A stretch of 6,813 bases of DNA. Source: Acidobacteriota bacterium (GTDB taxonomy: Bacteria > Acidobacteriota > Terriglobia > Terriglobales > Acidobacteriaceae). The stretch is from the NCBI GenBank assembly GCA_021793595.1, contig JAJYSL010000233.1, positions 1 through 6,813 on the forward strand. The letters run 5' to 3'. The translations under genes and the position numbers were made by a program. Of this stretch, positions 1 to 5,478 are shown piece by piece. Under the pieces are notes generated by a model. It was not told the DNA's origin and searched no databases. It saw only the letters and a list, made by a program, of their open reading frames with translations. The number at the start of each line of letters is the position of its first letter. The first letter of the stretch is position 1.

Positions 1-341
1 GCGGAACTACGCGCACAAGTATTGCCGACGGGACTCGGGTTCCATTCTGCAGCAGGTAGCTGAGTCGAAGTTGGAGGAACCAAAATAGTCATTCGCGGTT
101 AGAGTAATTCGCTCCAATCATTAAATCAAGGAATCGCGCTTATTGGTTGCCTTTGCTGAATTCTGTACGCATGCAGCGAAGATTTGGGCAGCCTTGCAGA
201 TTGCACACGGAGCTCGCTGTGGTCACTGTGCTTTTCGCTGTCAATGATCCCGCAACACAGGAGACTGAAGGCGCGGCAGACTTCCGAATGACTTCTCGAT
301 GAATCCATCTGCTTGACGTGCAGCGGCTGCCCGCGTCCCCG
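1..341. other. Left-end stretch with no supported gene
   Basis: I see no gene here that I can support. One short open stretch enters from the left edge on the + strand (bases 2-85, 28 codons, TAG stop at 86-88). It could be the tail of an upstream gene, but 28 open codons are not enough to show this. Short minus-strand open frames lie between about 126 and 352, but they have no convincing ribosome binding site, domain or composition of a real protein. The leftward gene ends at 342. I find no strong stem followed by a T-run just after it; the best local stem is the small GCAG-CGG-CTGC element near 319-329, which is too weak to call a terminator. Confidence 0.5.
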
Positions 342-2090
342 TTATCGCCCACAAGGAATCAGGTGATAGTACCGGCCAAACCAGTAAGGAAGCAGAAAAA
401 AGGATCCGTCGTCTTCGCTTCGTCCGCCACCGCCGCCGTCCAGTTGGAACGGATTGGCATTCCATTTCGACACGCGGCGCTCGTTCGGCGGAATCGCCTG
501 GGTTGCCTGACTTTCTCCGAATCGTCCCGAGTAATTGACGCGCGCAAGGTCGTCGCGCTGCGAGTTCTTGACGGTCCAGTCAATAGTGCTCAGAGGGATT
601 CGCTCCAGCGATTCCTCGGATATCGCGCAATCGTACGATGGCACTTTGGTCCCTTCCGCATAAATAAAATTCCATAGCGGATTCTGTTCTGTACGCACGC
701 GCCGCCAGAGACTGGTGAGTGCGGTGCGATACTGTTGCAGCAGTGCGGGATTATTTTCAGCATTCATCAGCGGATAAAACGACAGAAAGGCCAGTTCCTC
801 ATCAGAGTAGTTGATATCGCTCGGATCCGAGCTGTCTCCAATGGCAAGAACGTTGTGTACATAGCCCAACTTATCTAAGCGGCGGTACGCATTCAGAAAT
901 TTTCGATTCCCGGTGATTGCATAAGCCACACGCAAATGAGAAAGAATTTCCAGCGAATCCAGCGCTCTTTCCCTCGGCACCAACGTCTTCAAATACTCAG
1001 GACCGTATCGACCCCAAGTGGTGACCTTCCCCCCATATCCGATCAGTTGCCAATGGTGTTCGATCAATCCACCGGCAATGCTGGAGACAGCCGACCGGAT
1101 TGCGGCGCGGTCGCCGTTGTCCGGCAGCAGGCGATAAGCGACCCAATAGGCATAAAAATGGCCTACTAATTCGTCAGAGCTGGTGTCTCCCTTCACCTTC
1201 CATTGCCCGTCCGCAGTCCAGTGCCATTCCCCGCCAGGAGCAAGATAGTCCCCGCGATGAATCAAAGAGCGCGCGGGAAATCCGGGAATGCCTGTGATGG
1301 AAACCAGCCGCAGCATCGCTGCCAGCGATGTACGCGCATTCTGCAGAGCCTGCGGCGAATGTGTGGTCGCGTAGCGAAACGATTCGGCGGTCACAAAAAT
1401 GGAAGTCCATAGACCATCGTTATCGGTCGACTCCATCCGAAACGAGGCGGGATCACCGGGAATAAGCAAATCCCATCCGGCCACATAGCCGTAACGCTTC
1501 CGTATTCTGCTCAGGAATACTTCGCTTTTTTTCTCCAGCGTGTAGGGCTGGAATGCAATCAAGGAAATCCCCGTTGCGGTACGAATCCACGCTTCGTTCT
1601 TTCCGGGGACAATCTGTAGCACCCGGTTGTCGCCGAGATAGCGCTTCCCCCAAAAGTAGAACCACCGTTGACTGGGAGGCGCATGCGGAATCATGAGAAT
1701 TGCGCCTTGATCGGTGGTCATCCAAAGCCATCCGTTCGGTCCCCCGGCAATCCCGGTTACGGAAAGTATAGGTAGCCCGTCTTTTCCGGTCAGGAGCTTT
1801 TCATGCTGATTTGTGGGGTCGATTTCCACCAGCCCATGCTGCGTGGCCTGCCAAACCTCGCCGTCGGCATCCTTCCATGTCTGCGAAACCGGTCGATCCA
1901 GGGCAGTGCGAATGGCGCGCGGGACTCCAGAATCGTGCAAAGAATATTGGCGGCACACAATTTGCAAATACTTGATCGGCGAGCTACTTTTCGCCATCGA
2001 TGGCTGCGCACAGAATCCAGGCAGGCTGACCCCGAGAACAAGGCAAAGAAACAATCCACGCATGTGGCGGACATCCCGATTGAGTAACAT
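342..2090 (-). CDS. Secreted protein of unknown function: propeller-like N-terminus plus helical toroid-like C-terminus
   Basis: A 582-residue protein that I cannot assign to a named enzyme family. Residues 1-28 look like a signal peptide: a basic start, a hydrophobic core (GLFLCLVLGVSLPGF) and likely cleavage after FCA, before Q29. The cysteine is not in a lipobox, so I expect a soluble periplasmic or secreted protein. Three short repeats resemble Reg_prop/two-component-regulator propeller blades (about 74-91 DADGEVWQATQHGLVEID, 116-134, 162-180). Residues from about 200 to 582 look mostly helical and rich in aromatics, with acidic/aromatic clusters such as NDGLWTS (224-230), KGDTSSDELVGHFYAYW (300-316), TTWGRYGPEY (357-366) and YSDEELAF (428-435). 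This recalls the alpha/alpha-toroid fold of some glycosidases and lyases, but that is inference. The ATG at 2090 directly follows the TAA of the SIS gene and has AAGGA 7 bases upstream (inside that gene), which supports this start over the ATG at 2063. Translation is probably coupled. The C-terminus carries a run of five glycines (552-556). Confidence 0.85.
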   Translation of the reverse strand: MLLNRDVRHMRGLFLCLVLGVSLPGFCAQPSMAKSSSPIKYLQIVCRQYSLHDSGVPRAIRTALDRPVSQTWKDADGEVWQATQHGLVEIDPTNQHEKLLTGKDGLPILSVTGIAGGPNGWLWMTTDQGAILMIPHAPPSQRWFYFWGKRYLGDNRVLQIVPGKNEAWIRTATGISLIAFQPYTLEKKSEVFLSRIRKRYGYVAGWDLLIPGDPASFRMESTDNDGLWTSIFVTAESFRYATTHSPQALQNARTSLAAMLRLVSITGIPGFPARSLIHRGDYLAPGGEWHWTADGQWKVKGDTSSDELVGHFYAYWVAYRLLPDNGDRAAIRSAVSSIAGGLIEHHWQLIGYGGKVTTWGRYGPEYLKTLVPRERALDSLEILSHLRVAYAITGNRKFLNAYRRLDKLGYVHNVLAIGDSSDPSDINYSDEELAFLSFYPLMNAENNPALLQQYRTALTSLWRRVRTEQNPLWNFIYAEGTKVPSYDCAISEESLERIPLSTIDWTVKNSQRDDLARVNYSGRFGESQATQAIPPNERRVSKWNANPFQLDGGGGGRSEDDGSFFLLPYWFGRYYHLIPCGR

Positions 2091-2861
2091 TTAATCTTCC
2101 TTGACAGCCTGTGAGGAAGCTCGGAAAAGAGGAATGCGCGGCGCCCACTCGGCGAGCACGGCTTCGAGGCTCTGCCCCGTTGACGATTCCATATTGACAC
2201 TGGGAAACACGGGGATCGTAAGGCCCCGTTGTTGCAGATCCGCAGCGGCTTCAATCATGATGGCATTGATAATCGCCGCACCCGCAACCGTGGACGTAGG
2301 ACCTATCTTTTGAGAGCTCCCCGGTATTTCCAATGCGGCGTCCCCTTCAGGGACGCAGTTGTCGATCACTAAATCGACCAACTCAAACAGACGTTTTCCG
2401 GAAGCATGACGGGATGTGGATTGGGTCGATTGCGCAAGGTTTGTGATGGCAATTAGTTTTTTTATGCCGCGCGCTTTCATTCCCAGCGCCATTTCGATCG
2501 GCACAGCGTTGCGTCCGGAATTGGATATGATGATGGCAGCATCCTCCGGACAGAAGTTCTGCTGCGAGAGCAGTTTCTGGGCATAGCCGGATTCTCTCTC
2601 AGCACTGGTACTCTCCGGCGCTCCATCCAGAAACAGCAAACGCGGATCCAGGATCGCGCTGACAGGCGCAAAACCTCCTGCCCTATAGAAGACTTCCTCT
2701 GAAATCATGTGGGAATGGCCGCTGCCAAACGAGTGCACAATGCCTCCGCCTGCGATGGCCGCAGCTACCATGCCACCCGCACGATGAATGGCATCTGCCT
2801 GTTCCGACTCGATACGCGTTAGTATTTCTCTCAATGCATGGAAGTATTCAGATGATTTCAT
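2091..2861 (-). CDS. SIS-domain sugar-phosphate-type protein (COG4821/UPF0309 family)
   Basis: A 256-residue cytosolic protein with no signal peptide or membrane segment. It has a single SIS (sugar isomerase) fold of the UPF0309/COG4821 type. Recognisable family signatures are the phosphosugar-binding loop FGSGHSHM (45-52), EEVFYRAGGFAPV (55-67), ISNSGRNAVPIEMAL (112-126), SRHASGKRLFE (150-160), the DNCVPEGDAALEIPG stretch (167-181) and IGPTSTVAGAAIIN (186-199). Family members run about 240-260 residues, so this one is full length. SIS proteins bind phosphorylated sugars and many isomerise or deaminate them; the exact reaction for this family is not settled to my knowledge, so a role on an amino-sugar phosphate is inferred from the hexosaminidase and ROK neighbours. 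I chose the ATG at 2861, preceded by AAAAAAAGGAACA, over the in-frame GTG at 2885, because the family N-terminus (SEYFHALREILTRIESEQ) begins right after it. The Shine-Dalgarno-to-ATG gap is short (about 3 bases). It is the first gene of the leftward operon. Confidence 0.9.
   Translation of the reverse strand: MKSSEYFHALREILTRIESEQADAIHRAGGMVAAAIAGGGIVHSFGSGHSHMISEEVFYRAGGFAPVSAILDPRLLFLDGAPESTSAERESGYAQKLLSQQNFCPEDAAIIISNSGRNAVPIEMALGMKARGIKKLIAITNLAQSTQSTSRHASGKRLFELVDLVIDNCVPEGDAALEIPGSSQKIGPTSTVAGAAIINAIMIEAAADLQQRGLTIPVFPSVNMESSTGQSLEAVLAEWAPRIPLFRASSQAVKED
2096..2102 (-). promoter_or_regulatory. Ribosome binding site inside the SIS gene for the secreted-protein gene
   Basis: Read on the minus strand, this is AAGGAAG, with AAGGA 7 bases before the ATG at 2090. 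It lies within the last codons of the SIS gene, whose TAA (2093-2091) abuts that ATG. The alternative ATG at 2063 has no comparable site. The arrangement supports coupled translation of the two genes. Confidence 0.7.
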
Positions 2862-3102
2862 TGTTCCTTTTTTTCTCGTCAGCACTATGCAACAAATGAG
2901 TCAACCTCGGTGAACGGAAACAAAACGAGATGGCAAGCACCCGACTGCCGCCTTGACGCTGAGCTACGTTTCTTCGGGGGTTCTTGACGGCACATGCCGC
3001 AATTCACCCCACGACTTTTTCCAGCACTAAGGATATTTCCGACGACAAAGTTTGGTAATATTTGCGCGATTTCGCTCCCGCTATAAGGTTGCTCCTCCAA
3101 CC
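2862..3102 (-). other. Long 5' leader of the leftward operon
   Basis: If the promoter at 3109-3137 is correct, transcription starts near 3102 and the SIS mRNA has a leader of about 240 bases, which is long for a simple metabolic gene. The leader starts within the 24-bp inverted repeat (3083-3106) and holds a second imperfect stem at 2984-3002 (CGGCA-CA-TGCCG core with flanking TTG/CAA). One frame is open from a TTG at 3100 to a TAG at 2887-2885 (71 codons), but it has no well-spaced Shine-Dalgarno and no recognisable domain, so I do not call it a gene. I recognise no known riboswitch or T-box signature. Confidence 0.35.
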
Positions 3103-3106
3103 TTAT
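3083..3106. repeat. 24-bp perfect inverted repeat over the start of the leftward operon (candidate operator)
   Basis: On the minus strand the arms are ATAAGGTTG and CAACCTTAT, a perfect 9-bp match, around a 6-base centre (GAGGAG). The element starts 3 bases downstream of the predicted -10 (3109-3114) and covers the predicted transcription start, the usual place for a repressor operator. As RNA it could form a hairpin only if transcription starts at its outer edge; the loop would then expose GGAG. The symmetry and position are seen; binding by the ROK regulator is inferred. Confidence 0.6.
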
Positions 3107-3108
3107 TT

Positions 3109-3137
3109 ACCATACAAAAGAACCCTCTCATCGTCAA
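3109..3137 (-). promoter_or_regulatory. Sigma70-type promoter for the SIS/secreted-protein operon
   Basis: Read leftward, -35 is TTGACG (3137-3132, 5 of 6 matches to TTGACA) and -10 is TATGGT (3114-3109, 4 of 6 matches to TATAAT), with a 17-base spacer. The predicted start is near 3102, within the 24-bp inverted repeat. The region is AT-rich compared with the flanking genes. This is the best match I see upstream of the leftward genes, but it has not been tested. Confidence 0.5.
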
Positions 3138-3145
3138 GAATATAG

Positions 3146-3157
3146 TCTCTATAGAGA
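3146..3157. repeat. 12-bp perfect palindrome TCTCTATAGAGA (candidate operator)
   Basis: A perfect self-complementary 12-mer in the AT-rich segment between the two divergent promoters, just upstream of the leftward -35. Its half-site TCTCTA recurs at 3175-3180 within the next palindrome, with starts 29 bases apart, close to three helical turns. That pairing is what one expects of a regulator binding two sites on one face of the DNA. In AT-rich DNA a 12-bp palindrome can arise by chance. Confidence 0.35.
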
Positions 3158-3170
3158 TATTAAGTTAAAG

Positions 3171-3188
3171 TAATTCTCTAGATTATTA
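3171..3188. repeat. 18-bp imperfect palindrome TAATtcTCTAGAttATTA (candidate operator)
   Basis: The outer arms TAAT/ATTA and the core TCTAGA are symmetric; only the two bases on each side between them do not pair. It lies just upstream of the candidate -35 of the rightward promoter and contains the TCTCTA half-site also found at 3146-3151. A/T-rich inverted repeats are common targets of ROK-family repressors, so the downstream ROK gene is the natural candidate binder (inference). Confidence 0.35.
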
Positions 3189-3196
3189 GTTTAGTA

Positions 3197-3225
3197 TTTC
3201 ACATAAAGTTCTATTATGTTATATA
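3197..3225 (+). promoter_or_regulatory. Candidate promoter for the hexosaminidase/ROK unit
   Basis: A -35-like TTTCAC (3197-3202) is followed after 17 bases by the -10-like TATATA (3220-3225). Start of transcription would be near 3232, about 30 bases before the ATG at 3262 or 105 before the GTG at 3337. The surrounding sequence is an AT run, so other registers are possible (for example TATTAT at 3212-3217). Confidence 0.35.
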
Positions 3226-3261
3226 TATAGCGGCCTGAGCCTCAAACCTCAAGGTACTTGC

Positions 3262-5385
3262 ATGATTTTCGGATGTAAAAGCTGCGGTGGAGGATCCTCC
3301 CGAGTGCATTCGGAATTTTCACGGAGAAGGAAAAGAGTGAAGACGATTGGCTCCTGCCTAATAGTTCTATTCTCATTTGGAATCTCCGCTGCTTACGCGC
3401 AGCCTCGCGTCCTTCTTCCCAGACCGCAGCATATTGTGTACGGCACTGGCAGCATATCCTTGAAAAACTTGAAAGTCAGACTCTTATCCGACCCTGCGCC
3501 GGAAGACCATTATGCAGCGATGCGATTGGCATCCTGTCTTGCCGCAAAAAGCGGACAGCCGATCTCGGTCGAGAATGACCAGGCGTCAGCGCCGAATATA
3601 ACGCTGGATCGGACTGGCGCGGTCGACGCTTTGCCGAAGCCGGGAGAAAAACCTGGTCCAGATTCTCGGGAAGCATATTCCATTGTGATTACCGGGCAGG
3701 GCGGCGAGATCAAGGCAAAATCGTCGGCTGGCTTGTTCTATGGCGTGCAGACCGTTTGTCAACTGGCAAACTCTGACGGCACCCTTCCTGAAGTTAGGAT
3801 TAAAGACTGGCCGGCATTGGCATACCGGGGCGTCCTGGTGGACATGAGTGAGGGTCCACTACCCACGGAGGAGGAGGTCAAACGGCAGATCGACTTCCTC
3901 TCGCGATGGAAAATCAATCAATATTATTTTTACAGCGAATCCAGCATTGAGCTTACCGGCTATCCCCTGCTCAATCCGGGAGCTCGCTTTTCCAAAAATC
4001 AAATTCGAAGTATTGTCGCCTATGCACGACAGCGTCACATCGATGTTATCCCCAGCCTCGAGTTATATGGGCATCTGCATGATTTGTTCCGCATAGAAAA
4101 ATACTCTTCCCTGGCAGACTTTCCGCACGGAGGGGAATTTAACCCGCGGGACCCACGCGTCATGAAGTTGATTACGGATTGGGCTAACCAAATATGCGAT
4201 TTGTTTCCCAGCCCCTTCGTCAACATTGGTTTTGATGAGACATGGCAAATTCAGAAAGCGGCGCAGCTGCAAGGAAAAGGCACCACTGCCGTGGATCTTT
4301 TTATCGAACAGATGGGAAGCGTAAGCCGACTTTTTCAGCGACATGGAAAGACAGTAATGGCGTGGGCAGACATTATGGTGAAGTATCCCGGCATCGTCGC
4401 CAAATTGCCTCCCGGCACCATTGCCCTCCCCTGGAATTACGACGCCAATCCAGATCCGAAATACAAGCACTGGCTGGGCCCCTTGGTGCAATATCACATT
4501 CCACTTATGGTCACCACGGGCGTGAATAGCTGGGATGAAATCTATCCGGACTACGACATGACCTTTGCTAACATCGATACCTTTCTGGCAGCGGGAAAAA
4601 AAGCTGGCACCATGGGCACGATCAATACGATCTGGACGGATGACAACCAGATGTTGATGCGGCCCTCCTGGCCCGGTCTGGCCTATGGGGCCGCAGCCGC
4701 CTGGCAATCGACGCCGGTGGTTCGCAAAAACTTCTTCTCCAGCTATGCGGATCGAATGTACCCTCCGCAAGCAGCCTCCGAAATTTCGACAGCATTAACC
4801 AAGCTGGCGGCAAGTGAAATTCTTCTGCAGCGCGCGATTGGTCATGACACCATGAATCAACTGTGGAAGGATCCATTCGTTCCTTCTGTTCTGAAGCGCT
4901 CCGGTGGGCATCAAGATGATCTTCGGCAAAGCCGCATTTTGTCGGAAGAGGCCATGGAACATTTGTATCGCGCGCAATCCTTCCTCAAGGATCCTGATCG
5001 ACTCGATGAACTTCTACTCGAAGGCAAGCTGCTCGACTATGCCGGCATGAAATTCCTCTACAGCGTGGCAATCGTCAAGGAATGGCAGGCGCTCGGTCAG
5101 TACCCTACTCTTGAAACTCTCAATGATGATTTTCTTCCGGATGTAGCATCCCAGATGCATAGCAAGCTTGCGGACTTAATGGATGGAATTACGGGTATGC
5201 AGCCTGAATATAAGCAAGCCTGGTTGGCTCAGTACAAGCCCTATCGACTGGGAACTGCGTTGGGGCGCTGGAATGCCGAGTATGAATTCTGGCGCAACCT
5301 GCAAGCTCGCCTGCAATCATTTTCTGACAACTACCACCAGGGTAGCCCCCTGCCAACCTTCCAATCCATCGTCGGATCGGTTTGA
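3262..5385 (+). CDS. Exported family 20 glycoside hydrolase, beta-N-acetylhexosaminidase type
   Basis: A 707-residue (or 682-residue) secreted glycosidase that should remove terminal beta-linked GlcNAc or GalNAc by the GH20 substrate-assisted mechanism. Residues 26-46 form a signal peptide (KTIGSCLIVLFSFGISAAYA, likely cut before Q47). Residues about 48-185 match the GH20b-like N-terminal domain (LLPRPQHIVYGTG; AGLFYGVQTVCQL). The catalytic barrel starts near 186 with AYRGVLVDMSEGPLPTEEEVKRQIDFLSRWKIN. The acid/base pair is D325-E326 in FVNIGFDETW; GH20 usually shows HxGGDE, so this is a divergent lineage closer to the xIGCDE form of hexosaminidase-D-like proteins. Trp368, Trp391, Trp424 and Trp458 may line the substrate pocket. 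Residues from about 490 to 707 are helical and not assigned. Start: the ATG at 3262 has AAGG 7 bases upstream and is given as the outer limit. However, GTG 3337 has GGAGAAGG ideally spaced and would place the signal peptide at the very N-terminus, so I think it at least as likely. The ROK gene follows. Confidence 0.88.
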   Translation: MIFGCKSCGGGSSRVHSEFSRRRKRVKTIGSCLIVLFSFGISAAYAQPRVLLPRPQHIVYGTGSISLKNLKVRLLSDPAPEDHYAAMRLASCLAAKSGQPISVENDQASAPNITLDRTGAVDALPKPGEKPGPDSREAYSIVITGQGGEIKAKSSAGLFYGVQTVCQLANSDGTLPEVRIKDWPALAYRGVLVDMSEGPLPTEEEVKRQIDFLSRWKINQYYFYSESSIELTGYPLLNPGARFSKNQIRSIVAYARQRHIDVIPSLELYGHLHDLFRIEKYSSLADFPHGGEFNPRDPRVMKLITDWANQICDLFPSPFVNIGFDETWQIQKAAQLQGKGTTAVDLFIEQMGSVSRLFQRHGKTVMAWADIMVKYPGIVAKLPPGTIALPWNYDANPDPKYKHWLGPLVQYHIPLMVTTGVNSWDEIYPDYDMTFANIDTFLAAGKKAGTMGTINTIWTDDNQMLMRPSWPGLAYGAAAAWQSTPVVRKNFFSSYADRMYPPQAASEISTALTKLAASEILLQRAIGHDTMNQLWKDPFVPSVLKRSGGHQDDLRQSRILSEEAMEHLYRAQSFLKDPDRLDELLLEGKLLDYAGMKFLYSVAIVKEWQALGQYPTLETLNDDFLPDVASQMHSKLADLMDGITGMQPEYKQAWLAQYKPYRLGTALGRWNAEYEFWRNLQARLQSFSDNYHQGSPLPTFQSIVGSV
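3289..3300. repeat. 12-bp palindrome GGAGGATCCTCC in the start region of the hexosaminidase gene
   Basis: A perfect GC-rich palindrome joins a Shine-Dalgarno-like GGAGGA to its complement TCCTCC. It lies between the ATG at 3262 and the GTG at 3337. If translation starts at 3337, this element is in the 5' leader, and its CCTCC could pair with the GGAG of the true ribosome binding site (3323-3330). If translation starts at 3262, it merely encodes Gly-Gly-Ser-Ser. Confidence 0.3.
3323..3331 (+). promoter_or_regulatory. Strong ribosome binding site before the alternative GTG start of the hexosaminidase
   Basis: GGAGAAGGA ends 5 bases before GTG 3337, and this GTG would give MKTIGSCLIVLFSF, a compact signal peptide. 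The upstream extension from 3262 adds 25 residues that do not look like part of any domain (RRRKR at its end). This site is the main reason to doubt the 3262 start. Confidence 0.45.
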
Positions 5386-5478
5386 TTCTTGCCATTCGGC
5401 CCAAAGGTACGGTGCAATTTTTAGCTTTCTTATGGGATATATTTGCAGAGACTCCTACTGAAAGCTGAGGAAGCGTTT
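5386..5478 (+). other. Short gap between the hexosaminidase and ROK genes
   Basis: Ninety-three bases with no clear hairpin terminator and no convincing separate promoter, so the two genes are probably on one transcript. The ROK ribosome binding site GAGGAAG lies at 5467-5473. Confidence 0.4.

Noticed and set aside
2..88. Possible tail of an upstream + strand gene
   Set aside because: Only 28 open codons reach the TAG at 86-88; this length is not significant and no family can be recognised.
318..677. 119-codon + strand open frame over the end of the secreted-protein gene
   Set aside because: It is antisense to the C-terminal part of a convincing gene (ending PYWFGRYYHLIP), and no domain is visible in it.
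2862..2885. GTG start at 2885 extending the SIS protein by 8 residues
   Set aside because: The extra residues (MLTRKKGT) overlap the poly-A/AAGGA ribosome binding site of the ATG at 2861, and the family N-terminus fits the ATG.
2885..3100. 71-codon minus-strand open frame in the SIS leader
   Set aside because: It starts with TTG without a well-spaced ribosome binding site, overlaps the 24-bp repeat, and has no recognisable domain. It is kept only as a possible leader ORF.
2981..3140. TTCTTGACG at 2981-2989 and its complement CGTCAAGAA at 3132-3140
   Set aside because: A 9-base inverted match 150 bases apart; one copy overlaps the -35 element. It could be chance and has no further symmetry.
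4063..4770. 235-codon open frame on the minus strand inside the hexosaminidase gene
   Set aside because: It lies wholly antisense to a well-supported glycosidase gene and its translation shows no domain, so it is a shadow of codon bias.
5443..5478. TTG start at 5443 for the ROK protein
   Set aside because: The ATG at 5479 has GAGGA at good spacing and begins just before the expected HTH, whereas the 12-residue extension encodes the ribosome binding site itself.
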